A stretch of 64,000 nucleotides of DNA from Hydractinia symbiolongicarpus (Eukaryota > Cnidaria > Hydrozoa > Anthoathecata > Hydractiniidae): the NCBI RefSeq assembly GCF_029227915.1, contig NC_079887.1, positions 22,627,650-22,691,649 of the forward strand, in the 5' to 3' direction. A program made the position numbers and the translations under genes. The stretch's first letter is position 1. The number at the start of each line of letters is the position of its first letter. The notes beneath the pieces were generated by a model. It saw only the letters and a program-made list of their open reading frames with translations, was not told the DNA's origin and searched no databases. Of this stretch, positions 13,603-26,352 are shown one piece after another.

Positions 13603-16600
13603 ATGAAACTTCTGTACCGGTCGTTCGAGAAAAATGGCAAAGGGTTAGTTGATACTTTCGTTTTTGGGTGGTGGGTTTTCAATTTTTATGTTTATTTCTC
13701 AGCAAATTAACTTTCAACGTAAGTCAGTCAGACAAAACCACTAAACAGGCTTAATCAAAGATGACTTAAGGCGGACGTCACAAATATTTGTTGTTAGAGT
13801 CACCTGACCGACCCTATTTTTGATCGAAATTTTTGATATACTGAGTTAGAATAGCTGGAGTGATAAAAAAATATTATACGCATGTTGTCTCCCCACAGTC
13901 ATTACCCAAACTATTATTATTGTGCTTTTCTTTAAAATGTTAAAAGGTTTCTGAGAACTAGTTTAAAACAGCACGCGGAAACTCCATTTAAATGAGGTTT
14001 AATGGCGCGCGTTGATGGCTGGATGGTTGGATACAATTTTTAAAATTTTTGAGTTATCACTCACTGACCGACCGACCGACCCTATTTTTAGTGCTCAAAT
14101 GACTCTAACACCACATATTTGTGACATCCGCCTAACAAATTAACTAAGACGTGGTTTTTGAGATAATCATAAAAAAAGAGAACAAATCGCCTAGCTAAAT
14201 AAATTCCTTGTCTTCCTTTCAATTTAATTTTGATCTTATGTTGTTAAAATGATTACTTATGTGTTGTCAAACCAATGATAAAATGTTTTTCAAATCACCT
14301 TGTTGACCTTTTTTTGATGTCCCTATTTTATTGTAAAAGATATGAAAAACATTCTGAAACGGAGGGTACTGACTAGGTAGAAACGCTGTATTAACCATGG
14401 ATGAGTTTTGGCGTTTAAAAAAAAGACTTCAAATTTTGCCCGTAGAAACCTGAATCAACACGAAACAACATTTTTCTAAACATTTATTACCATGTATAAT
14501 TTATTGTAATGTCGAGCAGTGGTAGTAGAAGAGTTCTAAAAAGAACTGTTTTTTATATCATTTACTCATAATAATATTCCATAAATAATAAACTGAGATC
14601 ACAATGACAAAATAGCACTTTCCTTCTTCTCGACAAAGTTTAAATAAGAACAATGAACTTGAGTGCATTGTTTAAATATTTTACTGAAATCATTTTACTT
14701 CCTGGATGAGAATGGGTCATTAACAAGATAAATATTCAGTGGGAAAAAACAAAATAAATTCAAGATATTGCGGTATTATTATTTCCAGTTCTAGGGAGTT
14801 TAAGTTTAAACTTTGAAATAAATCAAAACAATGTATACGTTAATTTTATACGATCAGGGTGATTACGCATGTTTAAAAGTATTCCTAAGAAAATAACCTT
14901 TAGTGTAAACGAATAAACTGTATTATGTTTGGAAATATGTAAACAAAAAGAAAGTACTGCTCGCGAAAATTTGGAGGAAAAATGCTCAATTTGGGCAACC
15001 AACACAATCTTGATTCATGGTAATGCCTACAGAAAGAGCATCAGGATGAAAAGGGGTATACATTGTAAAAATACTTAGGGAAGGTCAGAGAAATCCAACT
15101 TAAGATTCGAGCAGACATCCTTCGTGGTTTTTAAGTGCAATACTACAATTGCATTTTGTTATTAATAAAGGCAATAAATACATTTTTCGTAAGAAGTAAA
15201 ATTAAATCAATTCCAAACTTATCAAAATTTGTGACTTACAAAATTTAAAAACCAAAACATTCTTGTTATTTTATGTGTAGCTTAGCTGAATTACAAAAAT
15301 GGGCCAGAACAGCACTGGTGTATAAACTAGTCCTAATGTCTTTTAGATTTCATTAGGAAACATTTACCTGTTGCCTACATTGTGTAGGACTTAAAATGTC
15401 AATTAAAATAAGGTATATATAGGGTTTTTCATTGAATAGTCCAGATGATATTAGCATGACATTGCAACCTGTCAGACCTGAAACCGGTTGGTTAAATCAG
15501 CTTATGGCATTGGTCTGGCTTTCATTCCAACGCTCTCTCGTTATTCTCTCGTTATTCGGCCTCAAAATTAAAAGTTTAATGCAATGTTTTCTCTAATTTT
15601 AAGAATGTCATTGTCATTACCTTAATGTGAGGTGAAGTCTAAAAAGTTAACAGATTGAGTATGCTTTTTCAACTACTTCAAATAAAAAAGAATACACATA
15701 CTTTGCTTGCCGCAGACACGTGAAACCGGCAGTATAAAATTTTGTGTTTTTTCTTTTTTGTGGATATCAATCTGGCTTGTTGAGTTAAAATTTATTTTTC
15801 TACTAATTTTCTTTTTTATAAGCCATATTGGCCTCATTCCAGAAGAGGCTGAAGACATGTGGCATGCTTACAACTTGGTTGCACCCAATGATTTGATTAG
15901 GTCTACTACAATACGGTAAAGTTTTGTTTTTTATTTTTTATAAAATTAAGTTAAGACAGGCATTACTACCATTCCTTTTACCGACAAGTGGATTTGTCTT
16001 CCTACCTTATCTTCTTGTATTTTGTGCCTTTTTTTAGTTGTTATTTTTTTGCTGGCGACCTCACAAATTGGGATCTGCATGCCGTTTGCAATTAAATTTT
16101 GTGAGTAAACATGTATAGGACAAGTTAACGCAGAAATTTTATTGCAAACCAAATCACAGATCCTGAGTTATTGGGTCATTGGAAAAAATTTAAGAGGTCT
16201 GGAATGAGCAAACGATTGTCATTTTGGCAAAAAAAATTATGTTATTTAATTCACCTTTATAATATCTATGCATTAATAAAGTTTGAATGCACATCACTTA
16301 TCAAAATATCTTGAGAACGAAAAGAGGGAAACCAACTTTTTAATCTCTATAATATAAGTCTAACATCATTTTATACTTTGAGTTCCCTTTAAGTTTTTAA
16401 ATAACCCGTCATGGAATAATAAAAAATTTGTTGAACCGTGTTTTGATTAGAGATTCTCTTCTTCAATTAAATAAGTATATATGATATGGTTAGCTAGGGT
16501 AATGAAAAAGTGTTATAGTATTCTGCGTAGTACGGCTGAGTGCTAGGCATAAGGCTATAACACACTTTCTTCGAAAAATTCACGATCTACAAAAAAAACT

Positions 16601-19600
16601 AGCTCATTTTTCTGTAAACAATGCATAATGCATTCTTTGTAATTATTTAGACGTGTCCAAACAGAGTCTGCAACTGGCAGTACCAGCAGTAATAAAATTC
16701 GTACTACTTTGACACTCCGTGTTGAAACAACTGATTTTGACATAAAGGCTTGTGTGTTAAGAGTTAAAGGACGGAATGTAGAAGAGAACCAATATGTTAA
16801 GGTAATTCACTGTTTGGATGTTACAAAAAGTTATAATAACAAATAAGAAGTGAAAAGGTCTGGAAATTGGTATAAAACTTAAACAAGAATAGTTTTTATC
16901 AGTAACTTTTTCTGATGTGTGTATGCATAAAATTTAAAAGTTTATTGGTTTTTTTTAGATGGGTCAATATCATACAATAGATTTGGAACTGAATCGAAAG
17001 TTTGTTTTAACAAAAGATGAATGGGATGTGGTGTCAATGGAGAGAGTGGGTATGAAGCATATTGATGAATTTATTCTAGCAGTTGTTTAAAGTTCTTATT
17101 TTTATAATTATGAAAACAAAGGTAGTAAAGGGTACTAAAGTCATTGGGTATTCCATTTTATTGATGATAAAACAAAATTTGAAAACATGATTATTAATGC
17201 AGAAAGATTTGCTGTGTAAAAGTGAGATGAAGGGATTAGTGGATAGAAAAGCAAATGTTAAAGAAAAGCAGTTGTCATTGTTTTGTTTTTTTCAGTTTGT
17301 TTATAAAAAAATATTGAAGAAGCCATGTTGACATTAGAAAAATGTCTTTTTTATTAGATCTTGCATGTGACGCAACAAAACAGGCTGATTTAGGTGCTGT
17401 TGTCATGCAGGAAGGAATCGCGCATGTGTGTTTAGTTACTTCAAGTATGACCATTGTGCGAGCAAAAATTGAAGTTAACATTCCAAGGAAACGTAGAGGA
17501 AACTGTTCTCAGCATGATAAGGTAGAAATAATTTCATTTTTTAGATATGTAAGACATGCCTCAAAAATTTTGTGACCGTCATGGCTCATGTGCAGAACAT
17601 ACTTGATGTTAAGTAAGTTGTTCAGGGCGAACAAGGTTCAGTGCGATAGACAGTTTTTCTAGAGTTTTAAAACTATGATATGTTTGTTACATGTTAACTG
17701 ATTCACAATTAACAAATATATTTATACATTTCTCATTGCCCCGTACCACAACATTATTACTGAACCCGATTTCTGGTGTACAGTAAGGTTAAATCTTTTA
17801 TGGCCTGTAAGTTAACTGGCTTTCTTGTTTATATGATATCCTTTATTTTTTAGGGTTTATTAAAGTTTTATGACCAAATTATCCAGGCTATTATTCGCCA
17901 TTTTAATTTTGACGGTGAGTATAGAGTTCAAAAATTAAAACCCTTATTTTAGATCTGTTTGGGTCTTTATAAATTTACTTTATGCTACAAAATATTTAAT
18001 ATTCTTTTGTTTTCATTAATTTTTTCATCATGTATTGAACATAAGCAACACGGTCTCATCGTGATTATGCACTAAGATATGAGGAAAACACAGTGTTTAA
18101 AAAGAACTATTTTTGGCCATAACTGAGTAAAACATTTCACTACAATGTCGTTTGACAAAAGACAAATTGTCAAAAATCATATTATTCTTTTTTAGTTATT
18201 AAATGTGTTCTTGTAGCTAGCCCTGGTTTTGTAAAGGTAAGTCTACACCAGGTAATCTGGCTGTATTATCCATAGAAACATATTACATACCAAAGTTTGT
18301 TCTTGTACTTATATGATACCATCATGATTTTATTTTAGGATCAATTCACTGACTACATGTTTAGTCAGGCTATTAAATTAGATCAAAAAGTTTTGGTGGA
18401 AAACAAATCAAAGTTTATTCTTGTACGTATAATACTTAAAGAAACTGATATTTACCTGTAATTTAAGTAACGATGGAGTGTTAAACAAATCTAACATTAT
18501 ATTATGGAAAGTGTTGTTTCCTTATAGAGAAGATCTTGTTTATGTTTGGTATATTTTTTTTCTGTTTTTCCAGACACTTAATTGAAACTTAACTATATTC
18601 TCTTTCAACTTATTAAGTGTGAATTGTTATTTTTTATATAGGTTCATGCTTCATCTGGTTTTAAACATTCTTTAAAGGGTAAGCTACTTTTCTGTATGAA
18701 AATTTTTGTTTTCTCTCCAAAATACATACTTTATCCACATGGTTTAAATAAAGCTTCAAAATTCATTCGGTTAGTTCATGTACACGTCTGGTACATAAAA
18801 TTTATACAGAAAAAAAATATACTGCACGTGGGTTTCGATTTTTAAAATTGCTTGAATAACAGTTGCAGCATAAAGAAAATAATCGCCTCTCCTGAAAAAG
18901 ATGCCCCAAGACACTAAATTTAAAGTTTTTGTAGCAGAAAATATGGCAAGCAAAATTGCTCGCGTGGACACTCTGACGGGAGCAATTAATTGCTCGTGAA
19001 GTTATTTGCTCATGGCAAGGCCTGTTGTGAGTCCTGGAAATTTGGCTTGGTTAGCTGTTTCGTCCTGTAATTGTCCTGAAATCACAAATATTTTGCAATG
19101 ATATTCAGGAGAGATAGGAAAAGTGTTCTAGGAAAGTCCCGAAATATTCTGTAGTGTCCTTTAGAGGCACCAAATTTTATAAGGCAATATTGACAACTGT
19201 ATTGGGAAAGCATATTGACCAAGTTTAACTTATCTATATAACTATGTTATTCAGAAAGAGATTATCTTTAGTAGTGGCAGTTCTGTAAGGACTTGTAACA
19301 TATCCTACTTTTCTTCAAATATGCTTTTTATACTAGGTTGAGCAAAGTTAGAATAACTAAGGTCTGATGTCCATGCTTTCGTATTGTACATATGTGATTT
19401 TCTGAAGTGTAATTCTACCTTTACTTGTGTCATGAAAAAGTGTGCGCCAGATATTTAAATTGATCCCATGCTTCTACAACTAGACGCATGTAGTTACTGT
19501 TGGTAATTCTTCCCTGTTGGCAAGCTAGTTTATCTACATCTTGTTATACAGAGAAGTAAAGCTACATTTACACAACATAGCTATTGTAGTTATGTTACTG

Positions 19601-21140
19601 TTACGCATTTATGTATTGTTCACTGTTTAGAAGTCTTAGCTGATCCAGCTGTGACATCGAAGTTGACAGACACTAAGGTTAGTTCTTCGTACATATGTAA
19701 TTATTTTTTACTATAATTCACAGAATTAAACAGAGCTGATATAAGACTTTCATTGTAGGCATCCAGTGAAGTTAAAGCCCTAAATGCTTTCTACTCAATG
19801 TTGCAGCAGGAACCAGAACGAGCCTTTTATGGGTAAAGTTTTTTACTTTTTAAGTTAATAAAAAATGGATATATCCTGCTTTATAGTTCCACCTTGAAAT
19901 TAACACTTCCACATGTTTTCATTATTATTATTTTTTTTAATCATTTTTCGGGCATTTTACTTTGTCTTTCTGATAACTTAATTTTTGCATTAAAAATTAT
20001 TATATATATTATATTCCAACATTTTTATCAATACCGGTTTCTATACGAATTTTTACAACACGCAACACAATTAATAAAACAATATTTATTTTTCTGAAGT
20101 GTACATATCATGTATAATAGTCAAAATATAAATGAATTATGTAATAAATAAGAAAATAGCACACTATGTCTACTCTTCTTTGTATGTACAGGATAGATCA
20201 CGTGGAGCGAGCCAATGAGATGGAAGCAATTGAAACCTTACTTGTAACTGATGAATTATTCCGGTGTGTGTAATTTTTTTATTATTATTATTAAGTAGAT
20301 CTTTTTATGTTTTTTTTATATTTTTCTGCAATTTAGATCTCATGAACTGGCAACAAGAAAAAGATATGTCAGATTGGTTGAAAGTGTCCGTGACAATAGT
20401 GGAGAAGTAAAGTAGGTAACATTGAGCTTACGCCAAAACATTTTTTGTTAAGGAATGTGAAACAAAGAATCTTTGGCCTCAAATTGATTTCTTTTTACAC
20501 AATTAAATAATGAAGAAATAAGGACTATACTAGCTGAAACAAAAGTTGTTTGTGGACTTGGTCGGGAATGTTTTGATATATTTGCGCCGGCTGTCACCCA
20601 TGAAAACAGTAAGAATAGTTTCCATGAGACATAAATTTAACATATAATATAAATTACTCTGTGTCAGGCCTTATTTTTCTTATTGCCTCCATGGTGTTTG
20701 CACTCAATGCTTTTTTATGTCAAAGTTTATCAATAACATTACCCAAAGGAGCCAAAGCTTAATCCTTGTTAAATGGTAACATTATGAACAAACTGGATAG
20801 CATAACCAAAATATTTTGTCATAAATAATGTATTTGTAAATTTTAGAATATTTTCAAGTCTTCATGTATCTGGAGAACGTAAGTCACTACAAACAATTTG
20901 GTTGTTGTCTGTTTATTTTGTGTGCTGGATTGATTACGTCTTTATTTGATTGCTACAATTTTTTAACATGTTAACCAAAAATGGCCAACAAGAGAGTATA
21001 ATCTACGCTATAATTATGTTTTTTTAGAATTGGGCCAGCTTTCAGGTGTTGCTGCAATATTACGATACCCACTACCTGACTTAGCCGATGAACTTTTTAA
21101 CGAAGATAATAGTAGTTCCGAATCAGACGATGGAAGCTGA
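13603..21140 (+). CDS. PELO: Pelota (Dom34) ribosome-rescue factor, 15 exons, complete
   Basis: With the GTPase HBS1L, Pelota recognises ribosomes stalled with an empty A site and starts subunit splitting in No-Go and Non-Stop decay. Exons: 13603-13643, 15823-15915, 16651-16801, 16959-17049, 17358-17521, 17854-17914, 18196-18236, 18339-18422, 18642-18678, 19631-19677, 19759-19832, 20192-20263, 20337-20411, 20847-20878, 21028-21140. All are GT-AG and phase-consistent, summing to 1176 nt (391 residues; human about 385). The N-terminus MKLLYRSFEKNGKG joins across a phase-2 intron to HIGLIPEEAEDMWHAYNLV, the start of the eRF1-like domain 1. VETTDFD, GQYHTIDLE, VEVNIPRKRRGNCSQHD and VASPGFVKDQF (about residue 208) are signatures, as is IFSSLHVSGEQLGQLSGVAA near the end. 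It ends in an acidic Ser-rich tail (NSSSESDDGS). As in the family, domain 2 lacks the GGQ of eRF1. Identification is secure. Confidence 0.97.
13769..14133. mobile_element. Short TIR element in PELO intron 1
   Basis: The left arm begins AGGCGGACGTCACAAATATT and ends ...GTTAGAGTCA. The right arm, read in reverse complement, is AGGCGGATGTCACAAATATG then GTGTTAGAGTCA. Arms of about 34 bp are some 365 bp apart, with repeated GACCGACC blocks inside each end. The left flank is TTAA-like; the right flank is not clear enough to call a target duplication. Confidence 0.6.
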
Positions 21141-22236
21141 TAATATCATCTGTTTAGTTTAAATTATCCGAATTATTAAAATCAAAGTAGACATTGCATT
21201 ATTTATTCAATCACTGACAGTTCGTCGTTTGGATATTTTAAACAATTATTATGTTGTTTTATTTTGCTTTCGGTTTAAATTTGACCCACATTTTGTGTAT
21301 CTCGCAATATTGAAGTGATGCAGTGTGGCTGTCAAGGTGGTGCTGTGTTTTTAGTCAGCTGCTTTGTCTCAAACGAAAAAATAATATTTTTGGTATCGGC
21401 CTTATTTTTTAGTTATATGCTTTCATCTTCTTTTATGCTAAAAATTCTATAAAACTCTATAAAAGGTTGTTTTTAGAAGAAATTTTAGGGATATTTTTTG
21501 TATGTTTAGGTAGTAAAATAATTTTCTAGGGGGTAGACAGATCATTATTTTTTTCATTTGCTATCAGAATTTATTTTAATAAAGCTGATATATTTCATTT
21601 TGCTTTAAACTTGTGAAACGAAACATTGAGACATTTTTTCCCAACATTTTATATTATGTGCTGTTTTCTGACATTATATGCCATATTATCGTCCAAATAA
21701 ATTATGATATTTAAATGTATTTCTTTAATATTATATGCAAAATCTATACTTAAATTGCTAATTTTTTACTCAAACGTTTTTTTGTGCTGATCACAGTCAA
21801 ACTCTGTGTTTGTGCTTACGAACATGTTACTGCTACTGTTTTGTTCAAGTATGCTCAATTAGCATGACTTAGATCGGTTGTGTTTTGTTTTGCTTTGTTA
21901 TGATTTCTAACTTTTAAAAATACCTTCTTTCTGAGTCTGCTTATTTTGTTATGCTAATTTGAGCCAATGAAAACGCAAGCTCGAACAATGAAAATGATTT
22001 TTTTATAAAAGTTGCAGCCAATAAAAATGTTTTGTTTTGTTCTTTGTGTTTGAACCAATGTCTTCGCTTTATTTTTGTGCTATTCGTTCAAACATGGTAG
22101 AATATTCTTTTCTACATCAGCAGTGTGCAATAAAAAACATTTACGTAAACAAAATGTTGAATAATAGTTTAAATGTTTGTTGGTGGATGACTTTTTTTCC
22201 TTCTTTTTGCAGGTAAAATGTTAAATACAATATTTC

Positions 22237-22701
22237 ATGGCAGAGAATAAAACACAAAAGAAATGTATTGTTGAAATTTTACCTGGAATATTCCTTGGCA
22301 ACAAATACAGCTCTTCGAACCATGACTTGTTGAAATCTCTGCAGATTAAATACATTGTCAATGTTGGTGGTGGAAAGAACGCGTTTGAAGGTGACGGTAT
22401 ACGATATCATAAAATAGTGATAGCCGACCGAAGTGATGTGTCAATTTTACCATATTTGGAAGAAGCATGTGATTACGTACACCATAGCCTGACTAATGGT
22501 CATGTTTTGATACATTGTCGTGGAGGATTTTCCAGATCACCTACTGTTCTTATTGCCTATTTGATTAAGTACCACGAAATGTCATTTGCAGAAGGTTTGG
22601 CTCTAGTAAAGTCTAAGCGAAGTTGCGTGCAACCTAACGCAACATTTATTGATGATTTAAAATGTTTTGAAAAAAGTCTAAGAGCTGGACAATTAACCTA
22701 A
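22237..22701 (+). CDS. Atypical dual-specificity protein phosphatase, single coding exon
   Basis: A 154-residue cysteine phosphatase of the small DUSP type, which removes phosphate from Tyr and Ser/Thr. The P-loop is HCRGGFSRS, fitting HCX5RS with nucleophile Cys94 and Arg100; Asp64 in IADRSDVS is the likely general acid. EILPGIFLGNKYSSSN at the start and the INVG-like strand IKYIVNVGGG are typical of the fold. There is no CH2/rhodanese or docking domain, so it is not a classical MAP-kinase phosphatase. The ATG follows TTTTTGCAG at about 22213, which looks like an acceptor of a 5'-UTR intron. Which subfamily it belongs to cannot be told by eye. Confidence 0.93.
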   Translation: MAENKTQKKCIVEILPGIFLGNKYSSSNHDLLKSLQIKYIVNVGGGKNAFEGDGIRYHKIVIADRSDVSILPYLEEACDYVHHSLTNGHVLIHCRGGFSRSPTVLIAYLIKYHEMSFAEGLALVKSKRSCVQPNATFIDDLKCFEKSLRAGQLT

Positions 22702-23180
22702 AAAGTTTCTCTTTAAAAAGATACAGCTACACATTTGTGTGGCGATTTTATACTTGTCTTTTACCAGTGAGATCTCACTTAAATCTGTAAGTGAAATAAA
22801 ATTGAGTTTTAATGCTTCTCTAATTATTTGTTTTCTAGGAATTTTGTGTACGTGTAATAATGTGATTATAAATTTTTATTGTATTGGAAAAGAGAACTTT
22901 TTTATTTTTTTTCTCACTGGATTTGATGGCTGACTGTTAGGGTAGAAAAAATTTGAAGTTTAATTTTCATTTTCCACTAATAATTTTTGTTGCTATGAAT
23001 TTATTGGCGACACGTTTTATAACGAAGCAGCACGAGTTGTGACACAAAAATGCTGTAAGGATATTTTATCTCTACAATAATTGCACAACCAAGGTAGGCG
23101 AGGTTTTTTACTCTGTTTGTATGACAACCTTACATATTACAAGTTTTTAGCAGGAAATAAACAGAGCATGTGAAGTAATA

Positions 23181-24141
23181 ATGTCATTATCCAGAGAACG
23201 TTTGAAGCAACTGGAAGAGATTGAGCAAGACGTAGTTCGGGTTATCGAGGCAGCTTCACAATCGTTATTGGAAATCTCAAAGGCGCAACCATCTGAAGAG
23301 TACATTATTAAAACGACCACTGAATTTTTAAAAGGTACGGCCCGAGTATGTTTTCATAATAATATGAATACTGATGTACCTTCAGGAACAAGAAAGAACA
23401 CTTTTATTCTCAAATCTGATTGGTTGATACTTTAATGTAGGATTTTGATACTTCGTTTTAGGATGATATTAACGTGATGAATAGATATTAAATTTTAATA
23501 ACCGTTTTCTCTTTTTCACTGATTTGTCTCTATTTTTTTTTTGATTTGGTATACCCCATGATGATAGAGCACCAAAAGCGAGAATGGTGGAATATTAAAA
23601 AAAAATGGCCAAATATAAGAACTGTAGTTTCCATTATAACTAATTAATTCATCGTTGTGTAAAATAGCGGTTAAATCTGCTAGCATTTTTAGAAAGATTT
23701 CTTTAAAGGTAGGAAGGCTAATCCTGAAAAGCGTGTTTTCAAAAAAGAAGCGTATGTCCCAGGGAGGGCTTTTTTAATCAGTGTCTTGATCAGCCAATCT
23801 TTTACTGCTCAGTGACTTGATTAATCATTCTTTTGCTGATAGCTGACATTATTACTCGATCATCATCGATAAATGAATTGATTATCTACTGTGTTTTGAA
23901 ATCTAAACACGAAAATTTACAAAATTGACACTATTAACATATTTTAGGATTGGAAGGAGTGGAAAAAAACCTTTCGGAACAGATTTCGTATTTAAGTCAA
24001 GTGTCCACCAATCAACAGCACGAAGGAAGCATATATTTAGAAGAGAAAAGATTTCATTTAGTGTGTGAAAGCACGGATATTATTTTAAAGCGATTGAAAA
24101 ATTTAGAGAAAAACTACTCACCAAAAAGAGATTCCAAGTAA
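23181..24141 (+). CDS. MED11: Mediator complex subunit 11, two exons
   Basis: MED11 forms a heterodimer with MED22 in the Mediator head module, helping preinitiation complex assembly on RNA polymerase II promoters in the nucleus. Exon 1 is 23181-23334 (ending AAA G|GTACGG) and exon 2 is 23948-24141 (acceptor TTTTAG|GA), giving 348 nt and 115 residues, close to the human 117. Family features: RERLKQLEEIEQDVVRVIEAA at the start, LLEISKAQPSEE, and after the intron SEQISYLSQVSTNQQHEGS, matching the conserved QI.YL.QVATGQPHEGS block. The chain is predicted helical throughout, as in the known four-helix bundle with MED22. Reading through the donor gives a spurious longer ORF to 23435. Confidence 0.94.
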
Positions 24142-24395
24142 AGGTAGGGATTGCTTTTTTTTTTTTTTTAGAATTTTGTTTGTTGACCGCTATTATTACA
24201 TCCTTACACCCTTATAAGGCAAAAGTTGTTAAAGATTTTTAAATATCTTGATAAATTGATTTTTTTAAATTTTTCTGATTTTTCTCTTCTCCTGTTCACT
24301 TGACCTCCTGTACTTCTTTTAGTTGTGTTATAACATGGTAAATTATTAACAATTCTGGTCAACAAAGTCTCCATAAAAATACCCTATGTTATATA

Positions 24396-24514
24396 CTATA
24401 TTATAATACCCGTATTCGTCTGTCACGCACAATGATACTGCAAGTAGTGAGTCGCACGCAATGCAGTATAAAAAGGACGCCGATCACGTGTTTTTTCCAC
24501 AGGCCACCGTCTAG
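24396..24514 (+). mobile_element. Helentron-like non-autonomous element (copy 2)
   Basis: Starts TATATTATAATACCCGTATTCG, carries a short GTCTGTC run, and ends with a decayed hairpin (CACGTGTTTTTTCCACAGG) then GTCTAG. It lies between MED11 and AP4M1 and is more degraded than copy 1. Confidence 0.6.
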
Positions 24515-25002
24515 TGTTTTTGGTTTATTTCTTAACATCTTTACTATTTTCGACTCAGCTACCATTTTGTACCAAATAAGATATTACTTATAACAGGATA
24601 GCCACACCTAAAATCTTCTAAATAACCTAAAATTTGGACTCAAAATATTGAATACTTCTAAAATCTCCCAAAATTGTTCATGGTGACCATTATTTTTTCC
24701 AAATGGTAACTTTCGTTGTAACGTTCATGTGACAAAAATTAAACATATCGCAACCGGAAAGCTGTTCAAATGATCCTCTTTGGCGTTCAAAAAAGAAATC
24801 TTTTTATTAGTTCATTTTTATTTCCTCCTAAAATTATTGTTAAACCCCCTAAAATATGAAATGGTTTATATACATTATTATATGGTGATTTTTCCTAAAA
24901 TTTGACCCAGAAACCTAGTAAGATTTCGTAAAAGTTTTAAGTTCTAAATCTGTGGCCACCGTATATAACAGAGATGTTTTATGTTTGTTTATTCAGTTCA
25001 CT

Positions 25003-26352
25003 ATGCTTTCGCAGTTCTTTATCCTCTCATCGCGCGGTGACACGTTGGCCTTTCGTTATTTTCGCAGTGATGTCGTTCGTGGTACGCCGGAGATATTCTA
25101 CCGTCGCATAAAGTCGTTTAAATCCGCTCACCCCAACCCAGTTTTTAACGTTGAAGGGACACAGTTTATACACATCGTTCAATCTGGTCTGTATTTTGTA
25201 TGTACAACTACCCAGAATGCATCGCCTGTTTTCGTTTTGGAGTTATTGAACAAAATAGCATGTGTGTGTAAGGATTATTTGGGCGTTCTAAACGAAGAAG
25301 CTCTTAGGGCTAATTTTGCTCTTGTTTACGAAATATTAGATGAAATATTGGATTTTGGGTACCCACAATGCACATCCACAGAGTTGTTGAAGGAATACAT
25401 ATTTAACGAGTCGCATCCTTTGCAAGTAAACCGTCAACCTTTAAGTCAATTCACACAGGCTAGTGCGGCCACTGTGTTCGGGGCGGAGAAACGTTCCACG
25501 CCCAGTTCTGCTCCCAACAAATCAGTCCTGACGCCATACAACAAAACCAGTGGAATGAAAAACGAGGTTTTCATAGACATGCTGGAAAATTTAACAGTTC
25601 TGGTCTCGGCTACCGGACATGTAGTTCGCTCTGAGATTGATGGATGCATTAAAATACGAAGTTTTTTGGCCGGAAACCCAGAAATCCGAATTGGGTTGAA
25701 TGAAAATTTACGTGTTCGCAACAGCCATTGTGCGACTACAAGTTTGGGTAATGAAGTCACGTCAATTCTGCTCGATGATTGTTGTTTTCATGATTGTGTT
25801 GATATGGATGAATTTGATCGCAGCCGAACCTTGGTGTTTAAACCACCCACGGGGGAGTATTCTGTGATGACTTACCGAATGATGGGCGATGTAAATTTGC
25901 CATTCCGAATACATCCTTTTATGGAAGTGCTCGGTGAAAAGCAAATAGTGTTGCGTTTAAAGCTATCATGTGATATACCGAAAATGTTCAATGCTGTCGG
26001 TGTTACTGTTTCGGTGCCGGCTCCGAAGTCAACGGAGAATGTGACGCACGAGGTCACCTCTGGAACGAATTCATTGGAATACAAAGCAAAGGAGAGAATA
26101 GTTTATTGGAATTTGAAGAAGATGGTTGGAGGATCCGAACATAGTGCGAATATTAAATTTACGGTACCGATCGTGACAAATATGAGTAAAAAGGAAGTGG
26201 GTCCGATTAGTTTGAAATTCGAATTGCCATTGTTTGTTTGTTCGAAACTTCAGATTAAACATTTGAAAATTACAGAACGAGATTCTATGTACACACCGAT
26301 GCGATGGGTTCGGTATATTACACATAGTGACTCGTATGTTACTAGAGTATAG
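25003..26352 (+). CDS. AP4M1: AP-4 complex subunit mu, single exon
   Basis: Medium subunit of the AP-4 adaptor, which sorts tyrosine-motif cargo (including ATG9A in mammals) at the trans-Golgi network without clathrin. The ATG at 25003 gives MLSQFFILSSRGDTLAFRYFR, the conserved AP mu start, and 449 residues (human 453); open frame upstream has no better ATG. Residues 1-140 form the longin-like domain (FIHIVQSGLYFV, YEILDEILDFGYPQCTSTELLKEYI). KNEVFIDMLENLTVLVSATG (about 185-205) opens the mu-homology domain, which continues to the end with HPFMEVLGEKQIVLRLKLSCDIPKMFNA and ends KWVRYITHSDSY-like (RWVRYITHSDSYVTRV). The gene has no introns although PELO nearby has 14, and its base composition is visibly richer in G+C than the flanks. 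Confidence 0.97.
   Translation: MLSQFFILSSRGDTLAFRYFRSDVVRGTPEIFYRRIKSFKSAHPNPVFNVEGTQFIHIVQSGLYFVCTTTQNASPVFVLELLNKIACVCKDYLGVLNEEALRANFALVYEILDEILDFGYPQCTSTELLKEYIFNESHPLQVNRQPLSQFTQASAATVFGAEKRSTPSSAPNKSVLTPYNKTSGMKNEVFIDMLENLTVLVSATGHVVRSEIDGCIKIRSFLAGNPEIRIGLNENLRVRNSHCATTSLGNEVTSILLDDCCFHDCVDMDEFDRSRTLVFKPPTGEYSVMTYRMMGDVNLPFRIHPFMEVLGEKQIVLRLKLSCDIPKMFNAVGVTVSVPAPKSTENVTHEVTSGTNSLEYKAKERIVYWNLKKMVGGSEHSANIKFTVPIVTNMSKKEVGPISLKFELPLFVCSKLQIKHLKITERDSMYTPMRWVRYITHSDSYVTRV

Noticed and set aside
20512-20609. Exon-like frame in a PELO intron (EEIRTILAETKVVCGLGREC...)
   Set aside because: It looks protein-like but has no acceptor AG at a suitable place and does not fit between the flanking PELO exons, which join perfectly without it.
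25446-26325. Several minus-strand frames over AP4M1
   Set aside because: Shadows of the plus-strand AP4M1 coding sequence.
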